DNA of 64,000 bases from contig NZ_VCBC01000003.1 of the NCBI RefSeq assembly GCF_005843925.1, positions 1-64,000 of the forward strand, in the 5' to 3' direction. The DNA comes from Thalassotalea litorea. Lineage in GTDB: Bacteria; Pseudomonadota; Gammaproteobacteria; Enterobacterales; Alteromonadaceae. This document shows positions 47,523 to 57,275 of the stretch, piece after piece (position 1 is the first letter of the stretch; each line of letters begins with the position of its first letter). Position numbers and translations under genes: made by a program. The notes beneath the pieces are model-generated. The model made no database searches. It saw only the letters and a list, made by a program, of their open reading frames with translations, and was not told where the DNA came from.

Positions 47523-48516
47523 CTAAGCGCTGAATCAGCCAAATGCTCGCGACAGTACCTATGGTATAAGCAGGGATCATTTTTCCCGAAGCTAACAGGG
47601 CATTTGGCATTTTTCGAATAAAATACAGCGCAGTCAGCACGACTCCAATAAAAAATAGCTGACCAAATTCGACACCAATATTAAATGCCAACAAGGCAAG
47701 TACGACTTCATTTTCCGGAATGCCAATTTGCGCCAGTGCGCCAGCAAAGCCCATGCCATGCAGTAAACCAAAACTTAATGAGACCAGCCAGGGATACTGG
47801 GCAGTAATACTGGGTTTATTGCGATGAATGAATACCATTTCCCGGGCCAGAAAAACAATCGACAAAGCAATAATTGCTTCCACAGCTCGAGCGGGCAAAC
47901 TAAACCAGTTCAGGGTAACGGCAGCTAAAGTCAGGCTGTGAGCCAGGGTGAAAAATGTGATGGTCCAGATCAAATTGCGAACACTTTTAATCATTAAAAT
48001 TAGCGCCAAAACGAACAGTAAATGATCGAGGCCAATAAGAATGTGTTCAAATCCGAGAATAAGGTAATTTCCGGCAACGGCGATTGCTGAGGGATCTAAT
48101 GTGTCAGGCACCTGATAGTGGATGGTTTCGGTATTAAGAATACCGCTGTGTAACGCGCCAGAGGGGCTAATAAAGCGCAGAATAACATCGTAATTTGAAC
48201 CTCGTAAACCATCGACCATTAGCGATAACCCAGCGAGCCCCTGAGGACGGGAAATTTGCCAGACCTGTATATGTGACGCACCTTGAACCCGTTGCGCCGG
48301 TTGACTAATTTGTTCGGTATCTTTATCAAAAATCACCGTGAATAGCGGCATTCGTTGTTGCTTTACCGGTACTTTTAATGTGACCTGATATGTGTCTTCT
48401 GTTTGCCAGGCAATGGTTAGCGATGCGGGGCGAAAATCATCAGCTATGGCCATAAAGCTGCCGCTAAGGCTAATTATAAATAACAGCAATAGCTTGCCAG
48501 GCGATAGGAGCCTCAA
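47512..48516 (-). CDS. HupE/UreJ family membrane protein
   Basis: 334 residues. Signal peptide (LLLLFIISLSGSFMAIA), a periplasmic beta domain (about 25-155), then six or seven membrane helices (about 160-330) with the HupE/UreJ-type motifs GFEHILIGLDHLLFVLALIL, FTLAHSLTL, VEAIIALSIVFLARE, FGLLHGMGFAGAL and FNIGVEFGQ. The conserved His and Asp suggest metal transport; the better known relatives carry nickel or cobalt. Here it lacks any urease or hydrogenase neighbour. It overlaps the parvulin gene by four bases (ATGA). Confidence 0.9.
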   Translation of the reverse strand: MRLLSPGKLLLLFIISLSGSFMAIADDFRPASLTIAWQTEDTYQVTLKVPVKQQRMPLFTVIFDKDTEQISQPAQRVQGASHIQVWQISRPQGLAGLSLMVDGLRGSNYDVILRFISPSGALHSGILNTETIHYQVPDTLDPSAIAVAGNYLILGFEHILIGLDHLLFVLALILMIKSVRNLIWTITFFTLAHSLTLAAVTLNWFSLPARAVEAIIALSIVFLAREMVFIHRNKPSITAQYPWLVSLSFGLLHGMGFAGALAQIGIPENEVVLALLAFNIGVEFGQLFFIGVVLTALYFIRKMPNALLASGKMIPAYTIGTVASIWLIQRLVIL

Positions 48517-49346
48517 GGCGTTTCTCCCTGGCTTTGAGGCCAGCGTACTTCAATCTCGTATTCTTGTAACATGGTTTGTTCATAGGATTGTTTGAATATC
48601 TGTGCCTGCTGATATTGCCAATCCAAGATAACCTTACGTTTGATATTTGCCAGTGGGATAGGGGCTTTGGGTTGACGTTGCACAAGCCGCACAAAGTGCT
48701 GACCGTAACTGGAAGTGATAGGTCCATGCCATTGTTCTAAAGGAAGTTTAGCGAGCTGTTGAGAAAAATACAGACCAAATTCTTTGCCAATATAATCGAG
48801 TGGGGCATCCTGGTAGTTTTCAGGTAATAAAATATGATCTCCGGTTGGAATTTGCCCTTGCTTTATTCGGCTTTGCTGGGTGGCAAGTAGCTGGGTAAAT
48901 TCGGCTTCGGGTCGGTCATTGGATATGTAAACCTGGGCAAAACTAATTGTCGCACTGGTTTGATAACGTTCAATATTCTGATGATAGAAAAGGGATAGTT
49001 GTTGTTCGTCAGGCGTCGATAAGATCGCCATTTCATCGAGCAGATATTCCATTTTCTGTCGTAGGCGACGATCAATAACACGATCGTTTATATTTAATCC
49101 TAACTTTCTCGCTTGGTGCAGGTACACCTGATTTAAGGCAAAGCTTTCAACGGCAATCTCCAGCTCTTCCTGGGTGGGCTGGCGCTCGTTGCGGCGAGCA
49201 AAATCATTGCTTAATTGGTCGATTCGCCCTGCAGAAACGAGAATATGTTGAGGGCCAACCTGTGGTTCTTCTTTGGCAACCAATACAATAAGGGCCGCGA
49301 GCAAAAAGAAATGGGTTAATGGCTCTTTTATTATTTTGGTGAGCAT
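48513..49346 (-). CDS. Parvulin-type peptidyl-prolyl isomerase (PpiC/SurA-like), membrane anchored
   Basis: 277 residues: an N-terminal hydrophobic helix (PLTHFFLLAALIVLVA) that anchors it to the membrane, a helical region like SurA N (about 45-135), and a rotamase-like domain (about 140-245, ISFAQVYISNDRPEAE, GKEFGLYFSQQLAKLPLEQWHGPITSSYGQHFVRLV). The domain is short compared with PpiC. It probably helps fold an exported partner, likely the DUF3604 protein made from the same operon. It starts 74 bases after the DUF3604 stop. Confidence 0.85.
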   Translation of the reverse strand: MLTKIIKEPLTHFFLLAALIVLVAKEEPQVGPQHILVSAGRIDQLSNDFARRNERQPTQEELEIAVESFALNQVYLHQARKLGLNINDRVIDRRLRQKMEYLLDEMAILSTPDEQQLSLFYHQNIERYQTSATISFAQVYISNDRPEAEFTQLLATQQSRIKQGQIPTGDHILLPENYQDAPLDYIGKEFGLYFSQQLAKLPLEQWHGPITSSYGQHFVRLVQRQPKAPIPLANIKRKVILDWQYQQAQIFKQSYEQTMLQEYEIEVRWPQSQGETP

Positions 49347-49420
49347 AGTGTTTCTTAACCTTGGTCGGCTTGTAAGCCGACCATATTGTGTATTAACGAA
49401 TAATTGTGAACTTGGTCAAC

Positions 49421-51331
49421 TTATTTTGGTGAATACCAAATTGGTGACGTATAAGCTCGTTCCTGACCGACAAGCTCTGCTTCCTCAGGGACGTCAGCAC
49501 CTAATCTAACTTTGTCATACAAGACCCAGCGTGGCGTTGGAATTTCCAATACCCGAACATAATAGAAGGCTGATTCATCGGCATCAAAATCTGGATCTGT
49601 CCATACGGCCGATAGCTGAGCATCGCCAATACTGTTGCTCCAGGTAGCGGTTTCAATGTCGACGGTGTTGCCCACTGGATCTTTACAGCGACCGTCAGCA
49701 TCGATTTCACGATCATCGGATACCGCGACATCGTAAATGCGTTCATGGACCTTGCCGTCTTCATCAAGCCAGCCTTTGATTATCTGCACCCGGTCGAGGT
49801 TGCCACTCAATGGGTCCTTCATTGCTGAAACCATAAAGCTTGGCGCCTTTGCACCATCGCCGTCAGGCAGGTCTGAGCCCATTGGCACGCCTTTGTCATA
49901 GCCAATCGCCGCTGCATTACTGCCATGAACATCGTCTTTTGAATATTGCCAACCACCAAAGAATCGCACCGTCATCCTTGGTCCCGTCGTTGCATAGGTT
50001 TCTTTGCGCTCAATTGCGTCATAAATGGATTCTCTGGTATTTTCGTGAGCCCAAACACCGGTATAACCTGAGGCGACAATTTTGTATCCTTCGATGGCAC
50101 CCATCTCATTTTCAATGAATGGGTGCGCGATGCGATCCGGACTGGGTTCAACACTCACCGACTTACCAAAAAAATTATCCTCATCGGCTGTCGCCAAAGA
50201 CGTGTGGGTGTCGGTGGCACCACCGACGCCGAACTTATATGGGTTGACGCCCAGTTGTTGTTCCAGCAATAAACCCTGCTTTAATGCTTCCCGACCATAT
50301 TCGCCTTTGAGCATTTCCGGCTTTTTCAGCTCGGATAAATCCAGGTTACCGACATCCCAATTTTCATAATCGGCAAATTCATCATCTGGAGATAAATGAG
50401 GATGTGCTTCCCCATCGCCTTTTATTTGCGTGATTTCGTAATGGGGTTCCCATTTTGCACGCTCAGTAACGTAGCTTTTATCAACCTTGCCGCCGTGGTA
50501 GGTATCCGTGGTTGGGAACATCCAGCCATTCGATAAGTTGCCGTTATGAGCAAAGGCAAAGGCCTTACCGCCGGTTTTGTTTTGATAATCTTCCAGCCAT
50601 TTGTAAAGGGATTTAGGATTGGTATCACCACTCGGGGCCTGTGTGGTGGCGGGCACCACCTGCAGAGCTTTATCGGCGTTATCGCGGAAAATTACGTTGC
50701 GATGCAGATTAAAACCTTTCGGTACTGAGGTCCACTCATAACCAATAAACGCGGTAAACAAACCCGGCTCATTGTGTTTATCTGCCGCCTCAACAATTTC
50801 CTTCCAGACACCATTAAATACATCAGAGCCGGGGCTGTAATCTTCAACAAACTCTTTGGGCAGAGTCATCTGAGAAAAATTCTGAATCAAATCAAACGCC
50901 GCTTTACCGGCTTCTTGGCCGCCTTTTTTAAAGGCTTCATGATATTCACGGCCTTTATCAACCGCCAGTATATTGTCGCTGCCATTTTTAATGTCATCGG
51001 CAATCCCCATTAAATCGGTGTGATCGGTAATGATCATCCAATCTAAAGGGCGAGCGAGCCGCACCGGTAAGCCGGTGGAAGAGGTGATTTTTTCCCCTTT
51101 GGCAAACCGATAGGCTTCATCTAACCCTACCGTATTGCCAAATAAGCCGGCATCGAGGGACAAACCGGTATGAACGTGAGTATCCCCCCAGAATACACGG
51201 TTAGGCATTTCAGATGTTGCGGGGAGTGAATAGTCTTTATCGGTTTGCGATGATTGAGAGGAAGATGCGAATGAACTGGGGACAACTGAGCTTAAGATGC
51301 TGGCAAAAATTAAGCTGTATTTAAATTTCAT
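49421..51331 (-). CDS. Exported DUF3604 domain protein (PHP-like metalloenzyme)
   Basis: 636 residues from the ATG at 51331 (a GTG four codons earlier is in frame). Signal peptide ([20 protein letters not shown]). Motifs seem to form a metal site: GDTHVHTG (49-56), [25 protein letters not shown], and [18 protein letters not shown]. The His-Asp pattern (GDxHxH, TDH, TDTH) recalls PHP-domain phosphoesterases. The family is widespread in marine and soil bacteria and unassigned. A periplasmic hydrolase is likely but the substrate is unknown. It leads a three-gene run with the PpiC-like and HupE/UreJ genes. Confidence 0.88.
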   Translation of the reverse strand: MKFKYSLIFASILSSVVPSSFASSSQSSQTDKDYSLPATSEMPNRVFWGDTHVHTGLSLDAGLFGNTVGLDEAYRFAKGEKITSSTGLPVRLARPLDWMIITDHTDLMGIADDIKNGSDNILAVDKGREYHEAFKKGGQEAGKAAFDLIQNFSQMTLPKEFVEDYSPGSDVFNGVWKEIVEAADKHNEPGLFTAFIGYEWTSVPKGFNLHRNVIFRDNADKALQVVPATTQAPSGDTNPKSLYKWLEDYQNKTGGKAFAFAHNGNLSNGWMFPTTDTYHGGKVDKSYVTERAKWEPHYEITQIKGDGEAHPHLSPDDEFADYENWDVGNLDLSELKKPEMLKGEYGREALKQGLLLEQQLGVNPYKFGVGGATDTHTSLATADEDNFFGKSVSVEPSPDRIAHPFIENEMGAIEGYKIVASGYTGVWAHENTRESIYDAIERKETYATTGPRMTVRFFGGWQYSKDDVHGSNAAAIGYDKGVPMGSDLPDGDGAKAPSFMVSAMKDPLSGNLDRVQIIKGWLDEDGKVHERIYDVAVSDDREIDADGRCKDPVGNTVDIETATWSNSIGDAQLSAVWTDPDFDADESAFYYVRVLEIPTPRWVLYDKVRLGADVPEEAELVGQERAYTSPIWYSPK

Positions 51332-51431
51332 GGTCTGTTCCACGTAAGCCTCTATTAGATATCAGCTTAGTACAAAAGTAGAAACAGTAAATAGAGTCTT
51401 GGTTTGATCACTTAACCGAGGGCGTAATTGA

Positions 51432-51617
51432 GTGACTTTTGTCAATCATGTGCCTATTGATGTCAATTTTTCTAGTAAAATTAGCTCGGAATCGTGCCGT
51501 GATGAGATTGCACCGGCCAAGCCAGCCAATCAAAGTAAATCAATCATAAAAACACCGGCGGATTATGGCCAAGGGTTGATACAATATGCGTTTGAGATGT
51601 TTACTTCGGAATGGTAA
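51432..51617 (+). CDS. Possible small protein of 61 residues
   Basis: A GTG-started frame convergent with fbpC, which ends at 51624. The middle (CRDEIAPAKPANQ, TPADYGQGLIQYAFEMF) has coding-like composition and codon choice, and GAGGG lies ten bases upstream of the GTG. No family is recognised and the start is uncertain. It could be noise. Confidence 0.3.
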   Translation: MTFVNHVPIDVNFSSKISSESCRDEIAPAKPANQSKSIIKTPADYGQGLIQYAFEMFTSEW

Positions 51618-51623
51618 TTTCAT

Positions 51624-52712
51624 TCACTCGGAATTTTTGTGGTTTGCTAACAGTAAGTTTTCCGATGAAAAATACAATGTGATTTCCTCACCGACCGAAA
51701 TCCTCTGCTTGCTATCCAAATAAAATGACACAAGTTGCTGGTGACAACGTACGTTTACGGTAATTTGCTTACCGTAAAATGTTGTCGACTCTACCTTGCC
51801 CTGAATCCATAGTTTATCGAGATCACATGAATGGCTCTTGGAGTGTAGAGTCTCACTCGTTTGCGTTCGCGAAAGATTTTCAGGGCGAATCATTAGAGTC
51901 GTGTAACAAGCATTTTGGTCAACGGCTTTAACCAGGTGCAATGCCTGTTGCAACCATATCCGGTTTTCTTTGCCCAGATGACAGAGTTGAATTTCATTGA
52001 GTGACCCCATAAATCGAGCCACAAAAGGAGAGTTGGGTTTTTGATATAAGGTTTTTGGTGAGCCCGTTTGCTGAATTTTACCATTGTCCATCAAGGCAAT
52101 CGTATCGGCAAAAGCAAAGGCTTCATCCTTACTGTGTGAGACAAAAATCGCGGCAACACCAGAACGTTTAATAATGTCACGGATTTGCCGGATTAATTCA
52201 AATTTCACTTTGCTGTCGATATTGGAAAACGGTTCGTCTAACAGCAGCATGTTCGGTTGATAAGCCAATGCTCTTGCCAGTGCGACTCGTTGTTGCTGGC
52301 CTCCGGATAACTGATGTGGATACTTGTCGATGATGTCCGGTAATTGCACCAATGTTAGCATTTTAAGTACCCGTTCTTTGCGCGCATCTTTAGAGAGCTT
52401 GCGCAGACCATAGGCAATATTCTCACCAACATTGAGGTGCGGAAACAACGCATATTCCTGGAAAAGCATGCCAAGATTACGCTGCTCTGGGGCGATTTGA
52501 CGATTGTCGGAATTGACACATTGCTGATTAATGACAATGTCACCACTATCGGTCGAGACTAATCCAGCGATGGCTTTTAACAATGTCGTTTTTCCACAGC
52601 CGCTGGCACCGAGTAAGCAGACGATTTCGCTTTCGCGAACATTCAGATCGACACCTTGTAGAACGGATTGTTGCTGATAGCTAACTTGCAGTTGATGAAT
52701 GGCTAATACCAT
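51624..52712 (-). CDS. fbpC: Iron(III) ABC transporter, ATP-binding protein
   Basis: 362 residues. Walker A GASGCGKTT (near 35), Q-loop FQEYALFPHL, signature LSGGQQQR, Walker B MLLLDEPFS, then a TOBE-type C-terminal domain (about 240-360). It powers the FbpB permease. GGAG precedes the ATG. It is 11 bases after fbpB in one operon. Confidence 0.93.
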   Translation of the reverse strand: MVLAIHQLQVSYQQQSVLQGVDLNVRESEIVCLLGASGCGKTTLLKAIAGLVSTDSGDIVINQQCVNSDNRQIAPEQRNLGMLFQEYALFPHLNVGENIAYGLRKLSKDARKERVLKMLTLVQLPDIIDKYPHQLSGGQQQRVALARALAYQPNMLLLDEPFSNIDSKVKFELIRQIRDIIKRSGVAAIFVSHSKDEAFAFADTIALMDNGKIQQTGSPKTLYQKPNSPFVARFMGSLNEIQLCHLGKENRIWLQQALHLVKAVDQNACYTTLMIRPENLSRTQTSETLHSKSHSCDLDKLWIQGKVESTTFYGKQITVNVRCHQQLVSFYLDSKQRISVGEEITLYFSSENLLLANHKNSE

Positions 52713-52723
52713 GGCCGACTCCG

Positions 52724-54514
52724 TTACTGTGCGGCAACATCATTTGTCGGTGATGCCCGTTCATTGTTGGTAGATTTTGCGTGTCGCACCGATTGTTGTG
52801 ACATGCGATTGACGATGAGTAGAGGAACTAAGCCCAAAATGACGATACTTAACGCTGCCAGTGATGCTTGTTCCAATTGCTCATCACTGACGTATTGATA
52901 GACATACGTCGCGAGGGTTTCAAAGCCAAATGGGCGTAACAGCAATGCCGCGGGCAATTCTTTCATCGACTCGATAAATACCAACAAACCACTCGTTAAT
53001 AAAATACGCTTTAATAGTGGCACGTGAATTCTAAACGCGGTGCTCGTAAATCCTCTGCCCATGGAGCGACTTGCCTGATCTAAATGGGGCGAGATTTTGT
53101 GCATACTTTCTTGAACAGAACCTATCGGGATGGCACAAAAACGCACTACGTAGGCAAAGATAATGGCAAAGGTTGTACCGGTTAAAAATAACCCCGGTTG
53201 CCAGCCAAACCATTGCTCGAGAATCTCGTTACTCCAAAGTTCTATCGATGTCATTGGAATGATAACGCCAATTGCCAATACCGTACCGGGCAAGGCGTAC
53301 CCCATGCTCGCGAATTGTCCCGGGAACTGTTGTGTCCAATGTTGATTTAGGCTGGTGTTTTGCTGTGATTGCCTCAAGCCGAAATTTATAACCATTGCGA
53401 TAAATACACAGCAAGTTGCAGCAAGGAGTGCGATTATCAGGCTCTTACTACCATACGTGATAAAATCCTGATTCCAAACTTGATCATGATAATCCACAAT
53501 AAATCCACACAACACCAACATTGGCAGAATAAATCCGGCGAATATGACAAGGGTTGCAAACCCCGTTGCTAAACCTGCTCGCCAACCCGTTAAATGGTAC
53601 ATTTCGCGAGTGTTAAAGTTATCATTGTGCGCATAATTTTGTTTATTGATCCGTTGTCGCTTTTCAATGGCAAGTAACAAAAAAATCATGGCTAACATTA
53701 ATATCGACAGTTTTGCGGCAGCAGGCAGGCTGTAGTAACCAAGCCAGGTGTCATATACCGCAGTTGTCATAGTATTAATGGCAAAGTAATGCATGGTGGC
53801 AAAATCCGCTAAAGTTTCCATGCCCACTAAAGCAAGTGATGCAACAATAATTCCCCGGGTTTGTGGCACACTGATGCGCCAAAAGCTCTGCCAGGGGCTA
53901 TCCCCTAAAAGTCTGCTTGCCTGTATTTGCCCCAGATTATTTTGCGAAAACGCGCTGCGTAAAAACAGGTAAACATAGGGGTAAAGCACCAAAGCCAAAA
54001 CAACACAGGCACCGGGAATCGATCGGATATCGAAAAACCAGTATTCATCGGCATGCTGCCAACCAAATATGTCGCGTAGCCAAATTTGAACTGGACCGGC
54101 ATAGTCAAAAAAATCGCTGTAAATATATGCGACTATGTAGGCTGGCATGGCCAGCGGCAGAACCAGCGCCCAGGAAAAAAAACGTTTGCCAGGAAACTGG
54201 CACATGGCGACAAGCCAGGCCAACGGCAGACCAATTAATAAACTCAATGCGCAGACACCGAACAACATCAATAAAGAGTTGCTGATATATGTAACTAAAA
54301 CCGTGTCAGCCAATTGCGCAAAAATGCCTTCAGAGCTTTCCAGTGCCGTCAGCATTAAAGCCAGAATCGGGGCGAGCATAATCGCGACAATCAATAAACT
54401 GCCGATTTGCCAGGGATGTTTCACGACTTTGGTTAATGACAAATGTGGGATCCGTGTCGATAAAAGCTTGTGCATTTCGCTTGATCTAAAGAAAAAGGAT
54501 GACGTGATTGCCAT
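52724..54514 (-). CDS. fbpB: Iron(III) ABC transporter, fused permease
   Basis: Up to 596 residues, about twelve membrane helices, two permease domains in one chain as usual for FbpB/SfuB. EAA-type loops are seen near SRLLGDSPWQSFWRISVPQTRG (first half) and SRSMGRGFTSTAFRIHVPLLKR (second half). The start is unsure: the first ATG (54514) touches an AAAGGG, the next (54475) has no clear site. It imports Fe3+ delivered by FbpA. Confidence 0.92.
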   Translation of the reverse strand: MAITSSFFFRSSEMHKLLSTRIPHLSLTKVVKHPWQIGSLLIVAIMLAPILALMLTALESSEGIFAQLADTVLVTYISNSLLMLFGVCALSLLIGLPLAWLVAMCQFPGKRFFSWALVLPLAMPAYIVAYIYSDFFDYAGPVQIWLRDIFGWQHADEYWFFDIRSIPGACVVLALVLYPYVYLFLRSAFSQNNLGQIQASRLLGDSPWQSFWRISVPQTRGIIVASLALVGMETLADFATMHYFAINTMTTAVYDTWLGYYSLPAAAKLSILMLAMIFLLLAIEKRQRINKQNYAHNDNFNTREMYHLTGWRAGLATGFATLVIFAGFILPMLVLCGFIVDYHDQVWNQDFITYGSKSLIIALLAATCCVFIAMVINFGLRQSQQNTSLNQHWTQQFPGQFASMGYALPGTVLAIGVIIPMTSIELWSNEILEQWFGWQPGLFLTGTTFAIIFAYVVRFCAIPIGSVQESMHKISPHLDQASRSMGRGFTSTAFRIHVPLLKRILLTSGLLVFIESMKELPAALLLRPFGFETLATYVYQYVSDEQLEQASLAALSIVILGLVPLLIVNRMSQQSVRHAKSTNNERASPTNDVAAQ

Positions 54515-54543
54515 CCCTTTGATTTTTTAATCAACGTGCTGAA

Positions 54544-55536
54544 TTATAAATCAAATTTTACCTGATCAAGAAGGCGTAATGCATCGCTTCGATATTTAGC
54601 TGCTTCACGAATTGCGATGCCATCCACTTTAAATTCACCCCAGGAAGCAACTAGATCAGAAAGTTCTACCCCTTCTTTCACTGGATATTCATAGTTTACC
54701 GAGGCATACATTGATTGCGCCGTGTCCTGTGTCAGAAACTCTATCAGAGCAAGAGCGCTTTGCTGATTTTTACTGTATTTGGTTAACACAACGCCACTAA
54801 CATTGACGTGCGTACCACGATTGTTTTGATTGGGGAAGTTAATGTTCACTGCGTCCGCCCAGACTTTTTGATTTTCATCGGTTAGCATTTTACCCAGATA
54901 ATAACTGTTGCCGAGAGAAATCGTGCACAGTCCTTCTTTAATCGCTTTTACCTGCGCTCTGTCATTCCCTTGCGGACGACGTGCTAGGTTATCTTTCACT
55001 CCTGTTAACCAAGCCAGAGTTTTTGCTTCACCGTGATGGGCGATCATAGAAGAAACCAGGCCCAGGTTATAAGGATGCTTTCCGCTACGGGTACAGATTT
55101 GTCCGTTATAATCTTCGCTCGCTAAATCTTCATAATTAATGTCGGATTTATCGCCTAAGGTTTTAGCACTATAGATAGCACGCGCACGTTTGGTTAGTGC
55201 AACCCAATTGTCATCACGAAATTGGGCTGGGATATTTTGATTGATTTCGTCACTTTGGATTTTTTGAGTTAATCCAGCGTCTTCTAATTGTAATAGCGAT
55301 GCAAAGTTAGAGGTTAATACGATATCTGCAGGACTGAACTTTCCTTCCCGCTGTAAACGCTCAACCAAACCACTTTTGGCAAATACGATATTGGTTTTGA
55401 TACCGGTTTTCTCAGTGAATTTTTCCAGGATTGGTTCGATAAGAAATGGTTGGCGGTAAGAGTAAATATTGACCTGTTCTGCGAACGCGCCAAATGTACT
55501 CGCCAGTAAAGTAACAGTTAGAATAATCTTTTTCAT
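54544..55536 (-). CDS. fbpA: Iron(III) ABC transporter, periplasmic substrate-binding protein
   Basis: 330 residues from the ATG at 55536. Signal peptide (IILTVTLLASTFGAFA), then the FbpA/FutA fold: NIYSYRQPFLIEPILEKFTEKTGI, DIVLTSNFASLLQLEDAGL, and the iron-ligand tyrosine pair in LGNSYYLGKML (near 215). It captures free ferric ion in the periplasm. A Fur box lies just upstream, so the operon is iron-repressed. Confidence 0.94.
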   Translation of the reverse strand: MKKIILTVTLLASTFGAFAEQVNIYSYRQPFLIEPILEKFTEKTGIKTNIVFAKSGLVERLQREGKFSPADIVLTSNFASLLQLEDAGLTQKIQSDEINQNIPAQFRDDNWVALTKRARAIYSAKTLGDKSDINYEDLASEDYNGQICTRSGKHPYNLGLVSSMIAHHGEAKTLAWLTGVKDNLARRPQGNDRAQVKAIKEGLCTISLGNSYYLGKMLTDENQKVWADAVNINFPNQNNRGTHVNVSGVVLTKYSKNQQSALALIEFLTQDTAQSMYASVNYEYPVKEGVELSDLVASWGEFKVDGIAIREAAKYRSDALRLLDQVKFDL

Positions 55537-55559
55537 CGTCGGCAATCTATTTTAGTTAA

Positions 55560-55574
55560 TGAGAATCATTATCA
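55560..55574 (-). promoter_or_regulatory. Fur box upstream of fbpA
   Basis: TGAGAATCATTATCA, a 7-1-7 Fur dyad (TGAtAAT-n-ATTaTCA) with a single mismatch, 24 bases before the fbpA start. Fur with Fe2+ would block the promoter. Confidence 0.92.
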
Positions 55575-55707
55575 TTAGCATATCAATTATATGCTAGCAA
55601 CTCTAGTGAAAATTTCTGATATTCATCGTGCGGTATTCATTTAACCTTAGCACCCGATTGTGATCACGGTTCACTCGACTTGTGATAATTTTAAGAAAAC
55701 AAAAGTT

Positions 55708-55759
55708 AAAAAAGGACACCCCTCGGTCGTTGTAGCTACGCAAGTAACCAAGGGGGTCC
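55708..55759 (-). terminator. Probable terminator after the calcium-loop lipoprotein gene
   Basis: On the minus strand GGACCCCCTTGGT pairs with ACCGAGGGGTGTCC across a 19-base loop, followed by TTTTTT. The stem has one bulge and one mismatch. Confidence 0.7.
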
Positions 55760-55766
55760 AAAAGCG

Positions 55767-57275
55767 TTATTGGTTTTGAGCGGTAAAGGTCATCCGATAA
55801 CCACTGCTGGTGCTATCATCACGTTCCAGCAGGATAAATTGATTCGGACTATCTTGATCCAGTACCAATAACTCTGAGGCGAGAATAATGTCACTGCTGT
55901 CGTCCTGAGCCACGGCATATACCTCATAAGTATTGTTAGTCAGGGTAATTTCAGTGGGCGTTGCAAACCAGGCAGTACGCCAATATGAAGCGGTTTCGAT
56001 GAGTTCATCACTGCGGACAAAATATAAGCGAATGCTAGGGTAATCGTCATTATTAACCAGATTCAGTATTTGTAAATGGTGTTGATAAAGAGACTCATTG
56101 AGGTTGTTTTCCACTACCATGGATTGAATTTTTATCTCTGTTTCATCCACATAGCCGTCGCCATCTTCATCCACGTCACCATCGCCATCATGATCAACAT
56201 TTTCTTCGCTCAAATAGAAGAATACCGTTTTGAACGCATTCTCGCTGAGGGTAACCAAATGATTGCTGAGTAGGGGGTGCTCGCTATCCGTCGCGACTAA
56301 ATCGATACTATAGTCACCTCGCTGGGCAGAGTATATTTCACTGTAATTGCCAATTTGCAACGATTCGATATCAATATCATCGCCGATAGTGGTGAAGCTG
56401 GCACTGATTTGGCCAGTATAATCCTCGAGTAATTCATGGGTTTCGATGCCATTGTAGACACGGAACTGACCAGTTTCGCCATAGTGTTGCAACGGTAAAA
56501 AGCTCGACCAGGAAAGAATATCGATACTAAAATCCGATTCACCATAGCCATTGCTGGGTTTTACCATCAGTAGATATTGATTCGCATAGGGGAAGTTGAT
56601 CGAATCCGATTGGAACAATACGTCGTTACTTTGGGGTAAGGTGAGATAGAAAATATATTCTTCCTGAGCAAGTTTTTGGTTGTCGCTAAGCTGTTGAAAC
56701 TCAAACTGACTAACGGGCATAGCTTCGTTAAATGTTTCATTTGCCAGAGAGGCGTGCAGTTGCAGACTACCAAACTGATCATGCAGGTTTAAAATTGACA
56801 GATTAAACAGCTCTTCGTCGTCATCGTTATCGTCATCAATAATTGCCAGGTTGTACTGAAGTACATTGGCCGAATTGATGTCACCATCTAAAACAAACAA
56901 AGCCAGTTGATCTTTTTCGATAGTGACCTGAGATTCGTGCAAAATGGTTAAATCGTCTCGAGAGGATGAGTCTTCACTTTGCCAGGAAAACTCAAGAAAA
57001 TAGCGTTTATCTTCCAGCTCTCTTGTCGGAGATGTTTCGCCATAGCCGATGCTCGAATATGTCGCTTCAAACGCATCTTCATCCTCATCCTCGAGATCTT
57101 CGTCAATGGTGAAAAATATTTCAGGGGAATTGCTCGAAGCATTATAAAATTTAATTGCTCCATAATTATTGTCACTTTCCTCGCTCGAACAAGCAAAAAG
57201 CAACGTCATCATTGCTCCTAAAATCAGTAACTGTATCGTGCGGATTTGACTCGGTTGAGTCCGTTGGTTGCGCAT
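55767..57275 (-). CDS. Large acidic lipoprotein with calcium-binding loops
   Basis: 502 residues. Signal with lipobox LLFAC, so lipidated on the Cys near 29. The rest is rich in Asp and Glu with repeating beta segments (IKFYNASSNSPEIFF at the start is the DUF4397-like entry; GQFRVYNGIETHELLEDY repeats it). Acidic stretches: DEDLEDEDEDAF (near 58) and IDDDNDDDEE (near 148). DHDGDGDVDEDGDGYVDETE (near 365) is a pair of EF-hand/thrombospondin-type-3 calcium loops. An outer-membrane or surface lipoprotein of unknown role. Single gene. Confidence 0.75.
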   Translation of the reverse strand: MRNQRTQPSQIRTIQLLILGAMMTLLFACSSEESDNNYGAIKFYNASSNSPEIFFTIDEDLEDEDEDAFEATYSSIGYGETSPTRELEDKRYFLEFSWQSEDSSSRDDLTILHESQVTIEKDQLALFVLDGDINSANVLQYNLAIIDDDNDDDEELFNLSILNLHDQFGSLQLHASLANETFNEAMPVSQFEFQQLSDNQKLAQEEYIFYLTLPQSNDVLFQSDSINFPYANQYLLMVKPSNGYGESDFSIDILSWSSFLPLQHYGETGQFRVYNGIETHELLEDYTGQISASFTTIGDDIDIESLQIGNYSEIYSAQRGDYSIDLVATDSEHPLLSNHLVTLSENAFKTVFFYLSEENVDHDGDGDVDEDGDGYVDETEIKIQSMVVENNLNESLYQHHLQILNLVNNDDYPSIRLYFVRSDELIETASYWRTAWFATPTEITLTNNTYEVYAVAQDDSSDIILASELLVLDQDSPNQFILLERDDSTSSGYRMTFTAQNQ

